From assembly GCA_023393165.1 (NCBI GenBank), contig JAEWMJ010000054.1, positions 1 through 64,000 of the forward strand: a DNA stretch of 64,000 bases, in the 5' to 3' direction. Both the position numbers and the translations under genes were made by a program. Under the pieces are notes generated by a model. It was not told the DNA's origin. It saw nothing but the letters and a program-made list of their open reading frames with translations, and made no database searches. Shown here piece after piece: positions 1-8,616 of the stretch; the stretch's first letter is position 1, and each line of letters begins with the position of its first letter. This DNA is from Bacillota bacterium (lineage in GTDB: Bacteria; Bacillota; Clostridia; Christensenellales; Christensenellaceae).

Positions 1-48
1 TTTTGACTCCAATGGAGAAACACGATCTTTATTTGGCTGCATAACAAA

Positions 49-79
49 ACTTCCGACAACTCAAATAGTTGCCGGAAGT
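49..79 (-). terminator. Rho-independent terminator of the flavodoxin gene
   Basis: An inverted repeat pairs ACTTCCG-CAACT (49-61) with AGTTG-CGGAAGT (67-79) around a 5-base loop. Read on the minus strand it is followed by TTTTGTT, as expected for a terminator downstream of the minus-strand flavodoxin gene. Bases 80-209 hold nothing else recognisable. Confidence 0.6.
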
Positions 80-209
80 AAAATAGAATATTTTATTTCA
101 TTGTCCGCTTGACGGGTAGCAGTTCAAACATCAGCGGCCTTCGTTAATATGGATAATGTTTAATGAATTTAAGAATAACGGTTCCATAGCCTTTCGGCAA
201 AGTGCTTTA

Positions 210-638
210 TCAGGCTGAAACGCGCTCAACCATCCGCTTTGCAAATTCTTTGGCCTTCTCGCAATCCTTGTCGTCCGGATGCGTTTCGCCGGTCTTTTTA
301 TTCTCTCCGCCGCGCACGGCGCATTCCTCGGGAATAAGATGGATGCCCGTTCCCTTAAGTATCTTTGCAGCGAATTTTGATATGCCTTTTCCAAAACCGG
401 AAGTGGAGAACAGCGCCACATTTTTTGCCTGCGAGTCTTTTAAAGATTTCAGGAATTCCTTGCAGTTTTTCTCCAGACTGAAAGCGCGTACAGACCCGCC
501 CACAAACAAGAGATCGACACTGTCAAGTTCAGGGCGGCCGGTCATTTCCTCAGCCGGAACGCCGGCTGCTTCCGAAACAGCCATAGCCAGTTTTTTGGTG
601 TTGCCGGAATCCGAATAATATACAATTCTTACATTCAT
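210..638 (-). CDS. Flavodoxin-like FMN protein
   Basis: This 142-residue cytoplasmic protein has the flavodoxin fold: a beta-strand followed by the FMN-phosphate loop YYSDSGNTKK (about residues 7-16), a second strand DLLFVGGSVRAF (about 48-59) and the third strand NVALFSTSGFGKG (about 73-85). The length matches short-chain flavodoxins and flavodoxin-domain proteins, which carry electrons or act as FMN-dependent reductases. The ATG at 638 has an AAAGGAGAAAACC ribosome site. It is transcribed alone, upstream of a terminator at 49-79. The redox partner cannot be told from sequence. Confidence 0.85.
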   Translation of the reverse strand: MNVRIVYYSDSGNTKKLAMAVSEAAGVPAEEMTGRPELDSVDLLFVGGSVRAFSLEKNCKEFLKSLKDSQAKNVALFSTSGFGKGISKFAAKILKGTGIHLIPEECAVRGGENKKTGETHPDDKDCEKAKEFAKRMVERVSA

Positions 639-723
639 ATCGGTTTTCTCCTTTATTTTTATTTAAAAAAAGATTATTACAAACTTTAATTTACAGAGTA
701 ACAAAGAATTTAAAACATGTATG

Positions 724-841
724 AAGGTTGCTGAAAAGTCCAAATACAAGGCATTTTGAGCACTGCGACGGAAGCGTAGTTTGATCTGCGCTGAGGAGCA
801 AGCGGAAAAATAACACAGTAGTTGGGCTCTTTCAGCAGCCT
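724..841. repeat. Dispersed repeat with inverted ends, short copy (118 bp)
   Basis: This intergenic element starts AAGGTTGCTGAAAAGTCC and ends CTCTTTCAGCAGCCT, so its ends are imperfect inverted repeats. Its reverse complement aligns nearly base for base with both ends of the longer element at 5767-6008: shared blocks include AACTACTGYGTTATTTYTCCGC, CTCAGCG, AACTACGCTT and ATGCCTTGTATTT. The copy at 5767-6008 carries about 120 extra internal bases. No protein is encoded. The structure is MITE-like or resembles an intergenic foldback repeat. Confidence 0.75.
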
Positions 842-845
842 GAAT

Positions 846-1310
846 TTATCCCCGGTTGCGTTTGCCTGAAATACTCTCAATATTGATTTTAACAACGGCG
901 GTTGCATGAGAACTTTGTTTGATCACTTCGTCAAGGCCCTTTTTATGCGGCGCAAATTTTCTGCAGATAGAAAGGAGCTTTTCTTTTTTTTCTTCTTCGT
1001 CCGAAACGATCGCGGCGCGGCCCTGAACGATTACGCTCTCGTAATAAGTCGTGAGTTTTTCAGGAATCACTTCGTTTGGTCCTGTCACAATAAACGATAC
1101 TTTATTGTTTTCAAGTATATTGTCGATTTTTCGTCCGGATACGGCGCAATGAAAAAATATGCAGTTTTCATCCCCGGAAAAGCAGTAGTTCACGGCTACT
1201 CCGTAGGGCTGTCCGTCCCGGGATGCGGTGGACAAAACGCCGTATGAACCGGCATTCAGTATCGCAAGCGCTTCTTTATCAGAAATAAACCTCTTTTGCG
1301 TTGACATCAT
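846..1310 (-). CDS. Pyridoxamine 5'-phosphate oxidase-like (NimA-type) flavin protein
   Basis: This 154-residue protein has the split-barrel signature of the PNPOx/NimA group: GSYGVLSTASRDGQPYGVAVNY (about residues 21-42), then IFFHCAVSGRKIDNI (about 51-65) and a late strand with SVIVQGRAAIV. Members bind FMN or heme and often serve as small reductases; true PdxH activity is unlikely at this length. The first ATG (1310) has GGGAG five bases upstream. The substrate is unknown. The neighbour upstream is a GNAT gene on the same strand, with no sign that they act together. Confidence 0.85.
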   Translation of the reverse strand: MMSTQKRFISDKEALAILNAGSYGVLSTASRDGQPYGVAVNYCFSGDENCIFFHCAVSGRKIDNILENNKVSFIVTGPNEVIPEKLTTYYESVIVQGRAAIVSDEEEKKEKLLSICRKFAPHKKGLDEVIKQSSHATAVVKINIESISGKRNRG

Positions 1311-1366
1311 TGTTTCTCCCGTCTTAAATTCAGTTTCATTTTACAATGGGGAGCGCTTTATTACAA

Positions 1367-1825
1367 CTACAAAAATATCCGCATGGAAGGAAATTTGGAT
1401 TCCTGAAACCCCAGCTTTTTATATAACGGAACGCCCTCAGGGGTTGCAAACAGGTCGATCATGGAAACCCCCATGTTCCTTGCCTCTTCAATAAGCGTCA
1501 GTAAAACCTGAGTGGAAAGGCCGCGCTTACGGTATTCGGGATAGGTCAGCACATTTAAAACCGTGCCTGATTTTCCCGTGATGAACGCCGGACCGGCAGG
1601 CCTCTCGGTAATGACCAGAAAAGCCGCGGATGCGACCCTCCCGGCGTCCTCCGCCAGTATTGCAAAAAAGTCATCCGATTGGATATGCTTGACGAAATAC
1701 TTCCGAAGCTGTATACCGATTGTTTTTTCCTGGTCCTGGGTGAGTCCGCCCTCCAGCTTCAGATAATCCATGCGCAGCGTGATCAGGCGGTTTAAATCGA
1801 AAAGGGTGGCTCTTCGAATATTCAT
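1367..1825 (-). CDS. GNAT-family N-acetyltransferase
   Basis: This 152-residue protein begins MNIRRATLFDLNRLITLR, a typical GNAT start, and contains the acetyl-CoA loop region TYPEYRKRGLSTQVL (about residues 95-109) and the C-terminal LYKKLGFQ (about 133-140). The reading frame is open further upstream, but that part is antisense to folD; the ATG at 1825 is preceded by GGGAGGTGTTAT, so I place the start there. It lies 50 bases downstream of folD on the same strand and may be co-transcribed. The acceptor substrate cannot be inferred. Confidence 0.85.
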   Translation of the reverse strand: MNIRRATLFDLNRLITLRMDYLKLEGGLTQDQEKTIGIQLRKYFVKHIQSDDFFAILAEDAGRVASAAFLVITERPAGPAFITGKSGTVLNVLTYPEYRKRGLSTQVLLTLIEEARNMGVSMIDLFATPEGVPLYKKLGFQESKFPSMRIFL

Positions 1826-1875
1826 AAATAACACCTCCCGTTTGCTGATACCGTATTCCTTTATTCTTTTATTTT

Positions 1876-2712
1876 TTATATTACAGACAATAAATCCTTT
1901 TCCGCAGCTTCGAGCGTTTGACGCATCAGCATGGCGATCGTAACCGGACCCACGCCGCCGGGAACCGGGGTATATGCGGCGGATTTCGGTCCGGCGTATT
2001 TCAGGTCGATATCGCCGATGTTGCCGGGGTTGTATCCCGCGTCCACAAGCACCGCGCCTTCCCTGACCCACTCTGCTTTTATAAACTCGGGTTTCCCGAC
2101 CGCGGCTACCAGAATATCGGCCTGGCGGGTAATTTCAGGGAGGTTTTTCGTCCTGGAATGGCATATTGTCACGGTGGCGTTTTCGTTCAGCAGCAGCATA
2201 GACACAGGTTTGCCCAGGATAGGGCTTCTGCCCACCACCACGGCGTGCCGGCCTTCTTTAAGAATCTCCATGATTGCGAGAGGCGTGGCGGAGCAAAATG
2301 CGCTTCTGTGCATAGACATGCGGCCAAAGCTTGCCGTATTTACGCCGTCAACGTCTTTATTCAGGGCGATCGCGTCAAAGCAAGCCTGTTCGTCTATCTG
2401 GGAGGGAACAGGGTGCTGCAGCAATATGCCCGAAACGCCGCCGTCCAGGTTAAGAGCGCTGATCTGCGCCATAAGATCGTCCGTCGTTGCGCTTCCGGGC
2501 AATTCCATCTTTCGCGATTCCATTCCGATCCTTGCGCAGGCGTTGCCTTTCATGCGTACATATGTAACAGAGGCGGGATCGTCGCCAACCAGTATGGTCG
2601 CCAGAAGAGGCGCTCTGCCCGTTATGTCCTTGAGCGCCCGGACCCTCTTTTCAAGATCCCGTTCAATCTCTTTTGCGACGGCTTTTCCGTCCAGTATAAG
2701 CGGGTTTTGCAT
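1876..2712 (-). CDS. folD: Bifunctional methylenetetrahydrofolate dehydrogenase/cyclohydrolase
   Basis: FolD interconverts 5,10-methylene-, methenyl- and 10-formyl-tetrahydrofolate in one-carbon metabolism. The 278-residue product carries the family landmarks: TYVRMKGNAC (about 48-57, with the catalytic Tyr and Lys), GILLQHPVP (about 93-101), DVDGVN, VVVGRSPILGKPVSMLLL (NADP-binding region, about 155-172) and the C-terminal PVPGGVGPVTIAML. The ATG at 2712 follows AAGGAGGACATCC; an in-frame start seven codons upstream lacks such a site. Its 5' end overlaps the 3' end of a glycosyltransferase relic (2663-3203). Confidence 0.97.
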   Translation of the reverse strand: MQNPLILDGKAVAKEIERDLEKRVRALKDITGRAPLLATILVGDDPASVTYVRMKGNACARIGMESRKMELPGSATTDDLMAQISALNLDGGVSGILLQHPVPSQIDEQACFDAIALNKDVDGVNTASFGRMSMHRSAFCSATPLAIMEILKEGRHAVVVGRSPILGKPVSMLLLNENATVTICHSRTKNLPEITRQADILVAAVGKPEFIKAEWVREGAVLVDAGYNPGNIGDIDLKYAGPKSAAYTPVPGGVGPVTIAMLMRQTLEAAEKDLLSVI

Positions 2713-3203
2713 GGATGTCCTCCTTAGATTCATCTAAAATTTCAAGCTTCCGCTGCATCAATATTGATTTTGCCCGTTTACCCCTGGAGAGCATTTCTTC
2801 CAGTGCCTTTACGGCACGGGCCGCTCCGCCCAGCGAGACCAGGTTTTCCCCGGCGCGTCCGGCATTTTGCCTGTATTCCGGGTTGTTAATCAGGTTATGA
2901 ACAGCCTCCCTGATCCTGCCGGATATAAATTCTCCGGGCTCCATTTGAATGCCCGCCTTCAGGTTTACCAGGGATGCGGCGTTGTATTTGCGCTCGAAAA
3001 CTTTGCCCGGACTCACGATCTGGGGAACGCCGTTTAAAAGTCCGGTCATAATGCTGTTTTGTCCGCCGTGGTTGATGAATACCGCGGCATCCGGCATAAG
3101 AACGGAAAAATCAAACCGCCTATCCTCCATAATATTATGATCGGTAAACGGTTTTATCTGCGCGGATGCGATATATACGTTGTACTGCGTTTAAAATCTT
3201 CAT
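2663..3203 (-). pseudogene. MGT-type UDP-glycosyltransferase relic with internal deletion
   Basis: The 3' part encodes the C-terminal nucleotide-sugar-binding domain of a macrolide-type (GT1) glycosyltransferase, including VFINHGGQNSIMTGLLNGVP. Homology-like sequence (NVYIASAQIKPFTDHNIM) continues upstream of the first ATG (3130) without a start. At 3203 there is an ATG with an AAGGAGGT ribosome site encoding MKIL, the usual first residues of this family, but in a different frame that stops after 22 codons. I infer that the native start was joined to the C-terminal domain by a large internal deletion plus frame change. The product is unlikely to be active. The relic overlaps the start of folD. 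Confidence 0.7.
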
Positions 3204-3243
3204 TTGGGAAACCTCCTTACTCAAACTGCAGCCGGCGTTTTTC

Positions 3244-4485
3244 CTAAATCTGCGGATTCTTCCGGAGTTTGGATCTGAATGCCCAGACCAGCCCCAGCAA
3301 TAGCACGATTACGGCCCCGCATGCGATAAATCCGGCGGAAGGTCCGGTGTGTTCGGCAAAAAGCCCTGCATAGAGGTTGCCAATGGGTGTGGATCCTCCG
3401 AAAACCAACGTGTAAACGCTCATGACCCGCCCGCGGTATTCGTCCGCCGTATGAAGCTGAAGCGTTGAATTTGCAGTGGAACTGTAGGATACAAAGAAAA
3501 ATCCGGACGCCGCGAGGCCGATGGCCGCCAAAAAATAGGTTTTGGTAAAGCCGATGAAAACAAGCGCTGCCGCAATAAAAACCGGAAAGAATCTGAGTAC
3601 AAATCCGTGGGGCCCTTCCTTGCTTCGGGTGGCGACAAACATGGCGCCAAAAAAGGAACCTATTCCCATAAACGACATCAGAAATCCGAATCCGGACTCC
3701 TGCTGGTTCAGCACAACATCCGAAAAAACGGGGACAAGCACGTTGAAATTCATTGCGAATGTCGCCACAATCAGCACGGCGATGATTGTTTTTAAAAGCA
3801 GCGGGTCGCGCAGTATGTACCGGAGCCCGTCCATTATGCTTTGTCCCATTTTTTCGCCGGATTTTTTTATCTTTTGGACTGCGCTCGGCTTAATGAACAA
3901 AAGGCTCACGATTACCGCGGCAAAACTGAAAGAATTGATGTAAAAGCACCAGGCTGTTCCCACAGCGCTCATGATGACACCCGCCAGAGCCGGACCCAGT
4001 ATCCTTGCGATATTAAACACCGATGAATTGAGCGCGATCGCGTTCAGAAGGTCTTCCCTGCCTGCAAGCTCTATCACAAAGGACTGCCTTGTAGGCATGT
4101 CGAACGTGTTTATAAATCCCAGGGCCGTGGATGCAAACAGGATATGCCAGTATCGGACCTGCCCGGTCCCCACAAGCACCGCCAGAAATAAAGTGACAAT
4201 AAGCGAGGCGGACTGCGTTGCCAGCAATATTTTTTTTGCAGGGTACCTGTCTATGATGATGCCTGCGAAAAGGGAAAAGATCATCATGGGCAGAAACTGC
4301 ATGATCCCGACCAGGCTTAACAGAAGTGGGGACTGCGTGAGCGTATAGGCGAGCCATGGCTGGGCTATGTTCTGCATCCATGTGCCGATCAGCGACACGC
4401 ACATTCCGAGCCAGTAAATCTTAAAGTTCCTGTGTTTCAGCGCAATAAAAGGATTATTGAGTCCTTTTCCTTTTTTCTCGGCCAT
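3244..4485 (-). CDS. MFS transporter (MFS_3/EntS-like exporter family)
   Basis: This 413-residue, 12-helix inner-membrane permease starts with a short cytoplasmic tail and the typical segment LNNPFIALKHRNFKIYWLGM, followed by SLIGTWMQNIAQPWLAY. It has the inter-helix motif DRYPAKKILL (loop 2-3) and the helix-4/5 segment DMPTRQSFVIELAGREDL, seen in the MFS_3 group that includes enterobactin exporter EntS. An upstream in-frame TTG (4530) has no ribosome site, so ATG 4485, preceded by CAGGACAG, is preferred. The substrate is unknown; drug or siderophore-like export is the family norm. Confidence 0.88.
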   Translation of the reverse strand: MAEKKGKGLNNPFIALKHRNFKIYWLGMCVSLIGTWMQNIAQPWLAYTLTQSPLLLSLVGIMQFLPMMIFSLFAGIIIDRYPAKKILLATQSASLIVTLFLAVLVGTGQVRYWHILFASTALGFINTFDMPTRQSFVIELAGREDLLNAIALNSSVFNIARILGPALAGVIMSAVGTAWCFYINSFSFAAVIVSLLFIKPSAVQKIKKSGEKMGQSIMDGLRYILRDPLLLKTIIAVLIVATFAMNFNVLVPVFSDVVLNQQESGFGFLMSFMGIGSFFGAMFVATRSKEGPHGFVLRFFPVFIAAALVFIGFTKTYFLAAIGLAASGFFFVSYSSTANSTLQLHTADEYRGRVMSVYTLVFGGSTPIGNLYAGLFAEHTGPSAGFIACGAVIVLLLGLVWAFRSKLRKNPQI

Positions 4486-4588
4486 CTGTCCTGCTTCTTC
4501 TCTTAAAACTTCCCCGTGCCGGTCAATCAATGCTATTTTAACATGAAAGGTATTTTATTACAATCAATACGCATTTATGCGAATAGCA

Positions 4589-5200
4589 TTATTCTTTTTT
4601 TTGAAACATCACCGTTACTTTGGGGGTTATTTCAAATTCCTTTTTCGGTTCGCGGACAGGTTTTACCGCATGGAGGCGGACGGTCATTTCCAATATGGTG
4701 TTGCGGAGACGGCTTATTTCATAAAGATACTCTTCCACGCGCATATCCGGCCGCGGCTTCTCATTGATTAGAAGGTCTATTTTATCCACCTGCCAGTCGC
4801 CCCGGTATCCGTAATCCGCCCGCCAGTAGCAGGGCTGGGAGAAATATTCAAAGGAATGCAGAAAATAAGGGCGTACATGCGTCGGATCCTCGAACGCGGC
4901 GTCGCTTGAACCGTACGGAACCAGGAATATCGCGGTTGCGTCCGGCTTTGCGATCCTGTAAAGCTCCTCCATAAACGGGAGCGTGTTTTGGAGATGTTCG
5001 ATGGTATGGCTGCAAAGCATCTCGTCTATGCTGTCGTCTTCAAAGGGAAGGGGGGTGTTTTTGCAATCGTCCAGATCGGCCGCGACGTCCACTCCGGGCA
5101 GATTCATTTTATCCAGATTGATCCATCCGTTCAGTATCATCCGGCCGCATCCGAGATGCAGCTTTTTGCGGTTATTATTTTCCATATTTTTGAACCTCAT
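4589..5200 (-). CDS. SAM-dependent class I methyltransferase
   Basis: The protein has motif I KLHLGCGRMILNGWINLD (about residues 13-30), an acidic post-I segment (VDVAADLDD), and the Methyltransf_11-type HTIEHLQNTLPFMEELYRIAKP (about 68-89). The fold is a cytoplasmic Rossmann methyltransferase; the C-terminal 60 residues may form the substrate lid. Two starts are possible, ATG 5200 and ATG 5185; the second has TGAGG nine bases upstream. The substrate cannot be assigned. Glycan-cluster proteins of this type exist, but here it stands alone between an MFS gene and a DUF3892 gene. Confidence 0.85.
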   Translation of the reverse strand: MRFKNMENNNRKKLHLGCGRMILNGWINLDKMNLPGVDVAADLDDCKNTPLPFEDDSIDEMLCSHTIEHLQNTLPFMEELYRIAKPDATAIFLVPYGSSDAAFEDPTHVRPYFLHSFEYFSQPCYWRADYGYRGDWQVDKIDLLINEKPRPDMRVEEYLYEISRLRNTILEMTVRLHAVKPVREPKKEFEITPKVTVMFQKKE

Positions 5201-5316
5201 TTATCAGCATGTTTAATTATATGGAAAAATGTCGGATTAGGTGAAAAATATATGAATTAGTAATGAAAAGAAAAACAGGACATACTATGGATACACGGTA
5301 TGAAAGGAGGGTTTTA

Positions 5317-5643
5317 ATGACTTATTTGGACCAAATAAGAGCGCAGAATATGTCGTCGTCCCCCGCAATCATGAATACGGTCAATCCCACGCCCAATGCC
5401 GGCGCGGAGACGATCGTAGCGGTGGTGAAAAACGGAAGCGAAATCACAGGATATAAGCTTTCAAGCGGGCAGGTGATTTCCAAACAGGAAGGGATCGAGC
5501 TTGCAAAAGGCGGGCATATCAGGGGAGTCGGGATTGCTGAAAACAGGGGATCCGAGTATCTCCGATCCCTGCCAGACGAGTCTGAAAGCAATAATTTAGG
5601 AAATCTTCCGGTGATTGACGATACAAACGGAACGCTTTTCTGA
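5317..5643 (+). CDS. DUF3892-type small protein
   Basis: This 108-residue soluble protein contains a central domain of about 60 residues (IVAVVKNGSEITGYKLSSGQ ... ELAKGGHIRGVGIAENRG ... YLRSLPD) matching what I know of DUF3892, a domain of unknown function in Bacillota. ATG 5317 is preceded by GAAAGGAGGGTTTTA, an excellent ribosome site; an earlier ATG at 5263 lacks one. A strong terminator follows at 5693-5755. No function is inferred. Confidence 0.75.
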   Translation: MTYLDQIRAQNMSSSPAIMNTVNPTPNAGAETIVAVVKNGSEITGYKLSSGQVISKQEGIELAKGGHIRGVGIAENRGSEYLRSLPDESESNNLGNLPVIDDTNGTLF

Positions 5644-5692
5644 AAATTTTTTAAAATTATAGTTTATTTTATTATTATTTGGAAATAATGAA

Positions 5693-5755
5693 ATTGCTCC
5701 CGGTTGTCCGGATTGAACAATGGCGTTCAATGCGGATGACTTTAACGGGAGTAAT
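5693..5755 (+). terminator. Rho-independent terminator after the DUF3892 gene
   Basis: A long imperfect hairpin pairs ATTGCTCCCG...ATTGAAC with GTTCAAT...CGGGAGTAAT and is followed by six T residues. It lies 50 bases after the stop codon on the same strand. Confidence 0.8.
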
Positions 5756-5766
5756 TTTTTATATTC

Positions 5767-6008
5767 AAGCCGCTGAAAATCCCTAACTACTGCGTTATTT
5801 CTCCGCCCTTCCCACTTTACTGCGGATTCATACTGCGCGGAAGTGATTCTTTATGGAAAGCGCTTGTATTCATCTCGCGTTCAGTGAGCGCTTGCTTCCC
5901 TTCATCTGCCTTTGGGCAGCGGTCAGCTCCGCTCTCCTCAGCGTAGGTTTAACTACGCTTGCGTCGTAATGCTCGAAATGCCTTGTATTTAGGGCTTTCA
6001 GCGGCCTT
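5767..6008. repeat. Dispersed repeat with inverted ends, long copy (242 bp)
   Basis: This element begins AAGCCGCTGAAAATCC and ends GGGCTTTCAGCGGCCTT, an inverted pair. Its outer 60-70 bases on each side match the reverse complement of the element at 724-841. The middle holds about 120 bases absent from the short copy, with its own inverted segments (AAGCGCTTG near 5860 and GAGCGCTTGC near 5890). It fills most of the gap between the DUF3892 gene and trpA. No coding potential is apparent. Confidence 0.75.
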
Positions 6009-6056
6009 ATAATACAATTATTATATTGGGTTGGCTCAGAATGGCAAAGATACTAT

Positions 6057-6827
6057 TTATTTAACCGCCGCTTTCATTGCCCCCACATATTCCTTTAAAG
6101 CTTTTTCTGCATTTGCGCCGTATTTTTCTATAATTTTCACAATCGCGCTGCCCACGATCACACCGTCCGCGGAGCTTGCGACCGCCTTTGCCTGCGAAGG
6201 CTCGGATATGCCGAATCCGACCGCAACCGGGGTATCCGTTGCGGCCCGGACGTCGCGTACAATGGATTCAATATCGGTGCCGATCTCTTTGCGTACGCCC
6301 GTTACGCCCATGGACGACACCAGGTATACAAAACCCCTGGCGCTTTGGGCCAGCGTGCGGATCCTTTCTTTTGAGGTGGGGGCGATAAGGGTAATGAGAT
6401 CCACCCCGTTTTTTTCCGCAATGTCCCTGATCTCGATTTTCTCTTCATAGGGCAGGTCGGGTATGATGATGCCGTCCATGCCGCTTTGCGCGCATTCAGC
6501 AAAGAACCTTTCATACCCGTATTTGAATACCGGGTTGATATAGGTGAGGAACACCAGCGGAACGGCCGTCTTTTTCCGGACGTTCCGGACCATTTCAAAA
6601 ATGCGGGGCAGGATTGCGCCCGAGGCAAGCGCGCGGATATTGGCTGCCTGGATGACTTCTCCTTCGGCGATAGGGTCTGAAAATGGAATGCCGATCTCAA
6701 TAAGGTCGGCTCCCGCATCGGCCATAGCCAAAATATATTCCTCCGTTTTTTCAAGATCCGGGTCCCCGGCTGTCAGGAATGCGATAAAGGCTTTTCCGCC
6801 TGCAAACGCGTTTCGTATCTTACTCAT
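6057..6827 (-). CDS. trpA: Tryptophan synthase alpha subunit
   Basis: TrpA cleaves indole-3-glycerol phosphate to indole and glyceraldehyde 3-phosphate within the alpha2beta2 complex. The 256 residues include FLTAGDPDLEKTEEYI, the catalytic Glu in ADLIEIGIPFSDPIAEG (about 40-56), the catalytic Asp in GMDGIIIPDLPYEE (about 116-129) and the phosphate-binding GFGISEPSQAKAVA (about 210-223). It is the last gene of the trp operon; its ATG overlaps the trpB stop by eight bases and follows GGGAGGGATATCC. Confidence 0.97.
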   Translation of the reverse strand: MSKIRNAFAGGKAFIAFLTAGDPDLEKTEEYILAMADAGADLIEIGIPFSDPIAEGEVIQAANIRALASGAILPRIFEMVRNVRKKTAVPLVFLTYINPVFKYGYERFFAECAQSGMDGIIIPDLPYEEKIEIRDIAEKNGVDLITLIAPTSKERIRTLAQSARGFVYLVSSMGVTGVRKEIGTDIESIVRDVRAATDTPVAVGFGISEPSQAKAVASSADGVIVGSAIVKIIEKYGANAEKALKEYVGAMKAAVK

Positions 6828-8004
6828 GGATATCCCTCCCCCTGTATCTGGCGATCGCAGCCACGTCCTTGTCGCCGCGCCCGGACAGGCATATCACCAG
6901 TATATCGTCTTTTTTCATTCCCGGCGCAATCTTCATCACATGCGCCGCCGCATGCGCGGATTCGATCGCCGGGATGATCCCTTCCGTGCGGGATAGGTAC
7001 TCGAAAGCGCCCACCGCTTCCTCGTCCGTTACGGGAACGTATTCCGCCCGCCCGGTATCGTAGAGGTTTGCGTGTTCGGGGCCTATGCCCGGATAATCCA
7101 GCCCGGCCGAGATGGAGTACACCGGGGCGATCTGCCCGAATTCGTCCTGGCAGAAGTAGGATTTCATGCCGTGAAAGATGCCTACGGTCCCTTTTGCGAT
7201 GGTAGCGGCGTGCTTTTCGGTATGAATGCCCAGGCCTGCGGCCTCGCAGCCAATCAGCCGTACTTCCTTGTCCGGAATAAAATCGTAAAACGCGCCCATG
7301 GAATTGCTGCCGCCTCCCACGCAGGCCACGACGGCGGAGGGGAGGCGGCCTTCTTTTTCAAGGATCTGCTCCCTGATCTCGCGGCCGATCACGCTCTGGA
7401 AATCCCGTACGATCATGGGGAAGGGGTGGGGTCCCATTACCGACCCCAAAACATAATGCGTATCCGAAACCCTCCTGGTCCATTCGCGCATGGTTTCGTT
7501 GACCGCGTCCTTCAGGGTCTGCGTACCCGAAGTTACGGTGTGCACCCGTGCGCCCAGCAGCTCCATGCGGTATACGTTCAGCGCCTGGCGGCGGGTGTCT
7601 TCCGCGCCCATGAATATTTCGCAGTCAAGCCCCATCAGCGCCGCGGCGGTGGCCGTAGCCACGCCGTGCTGGCCCGCCCCGGTTTCCGCGATGACCCTTG
7701 TTTTACCCATTTTTTTTGCAAGCAGAACCTGCCCAAGAACGTTGTTGATCTTGTGGGAACCGGTATGGTTCAGGTCCTCGCGCTTGAGATAGATTTTTAC
7801 GCCGCCCAGGTCTTCCGACATTTTTTGGGCGTAATACAGCAGGGAAGGCCTGCCGGCATAATCGCTCAGCAGCCCGCCCAGTTCGGAGCTGAAAGCCTCG
7901 TCATTTTTGTAATGTCCGTACGATTCTTCTAGTTTCAGTAAAGCGTTCATCAGGGTTTCGGGAACATATTGTCCGCCGTGAATCCCGTATCTTCCTTTTG
8001 GCAT
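6820..8004 (-). CDS. trpB: Tryptophan synthase beta subunit
   Basis: TrpB is the PLP enzyme that condenses indole with serine to tryptophan. The 394-residue protein shows the TrpB1 N-terminus GRYGIHGGQYVPETLM, the PLP-lysine motif REDLNHTGSHKINNVLGQ (Lys about residue 85), TGAGQHGVATATAAAL (about 108-123) and the phosphate loop CVGGGSNSMGAF (about 229-240). The start at 8004 follows AAGGAGTGTGGAATAA and abuts the trpF stop, which fits translational coupling in the trp operon. Confidence 0.97.
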   Translation of the reverse strand: MPKGRYGIHGGQYVPETLMNALLKLEESYGHYKNDEAFSSELGGLLSDYAGRPSLLYYAQKMSEDLGGVKIYLKREDLNHTGSHKINNVLGQVLLAKKMGKTRVIAETGAGQHGVATATAAALMGLDCEIFMGAEDTRRQALNVYRMELLGARVHTVTSGTQTLKDAVNETMREWTRRVSDTHYVLGSVMGPHPFPMIVRDFQSVIGREIREQILEKEGRLPSAVVACVGGGSNSMGAFYDFIPDKEVRLIGCEAAGLGIHTEKHAATIAKGTVGIFHGMKSYFCQDEFGQIAPVYSISAGLDYPGIGPEHANLYDTGRAEYVPVTDEEAVGAFEYLSRTEGIIPAIESAHAAAHVMKIAPGMKKDDILVICLSGRGDKDVAAIARYRGRDIHE

Positions 8005-8616
8005 TTATTCCACACTCCTTACGGTATTGATGATATTCTGCATTTTCCGCCTGTCTTTTTTGCCGTCCGTTTCCGCGCCGCTGCTTACGTCAGCGCAATA
8101 GGGGCGTATCCGGCGCACGGATTGCGCAATATTGTTTTGATCCAGGCCCCCGGCAAGGAAAAAAGGCCTTTTGAATCCTTCGAGCAGTTCCAAATCAAAG
8201 GTTGCCCCGGTGCCGCCGTAGCTGTCCCGCCGGTATGCGTCAAACAGGATGAAATCAGCGGGGATATGAATCGCCCTTTCAGCATCCGCGTGCGTTCGAA
8301 CCCGCACGGCGCGGATAACGGGTTTGTTTATTTCCTTTTTCAGGGCTTCAAGATACGCCGCGTCTTCATCTCCGTGAATCTGCACCAGGTCCAGAACGCC
8401 CGCTTCACAGAGTTCCCTGATTTCCCCGATATCCTGGTTCACAAAAACACCTGCCGTTAGGACGGAAGGCGAAAGGTTCGCCTTCAGGGCCGCGGCCTGC
8501 GCGGGGGTTATGCGCCGCCTGCTCTCGGCAAACACAAAGCCAATGTAATCCGGCAAAAGTTCGTTTGCAAATCCGATTTCCTCCGGCGACGTGATCCCGC
8601 AGATTTTAATTTTCAT
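8005..8616 (-). CDS. trpF: Phosphoribosylanthranilate isomerase
   Basis: TrpF performs the Amadori rearrangement of N-(5-phosphoribosyl)anthranilate to CdRP. The protein of about 203 residues has the classical start MKIKICGITSPEEI with the catalytic Cys (residue 6), YIGFVFAESRRRITP, VGVFVNQ-like TAGVFVNQDIGEI, IHGDED and the catalytic Asp and phosphate loop FLAGGLDQNNI. ATG 8616 is chosen because it begins the conserved strand and follows AGAGGTGAGATCC. It overlaps the trpC 3' end by 11 bases. Confidence 0.96.
   Translation of the reverse strand: MKIKICGITSPEEIGFANELLPDYIGFVFAESRRRITPAQAAALKANLSPSVLTAGVFVNQDIGEIRELCEAGVLDLVQIHGDEDAAYLEALKKEINKPVIRAVRVRTHADAERAIHIPADFILFDAYRRDSYGGTGATFDLELLEGFKRPFFLAGGLDQNNIAQSVRRIRPYCADVSSGAETDGKKDRRKMQNIINTVRSVE

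Noticed and set aside
1918..2737. Long plus-strand open frames of about 268 codons
   Set aside because: They are antisense shadows of folD, whose motifs and ribosome site are clear on the minus strand.
7072..7932. Plus-strand open frame of 286 codons
   Set aside because: It lies entirely opposite trpB and has no recognisable domain or ribosome site.
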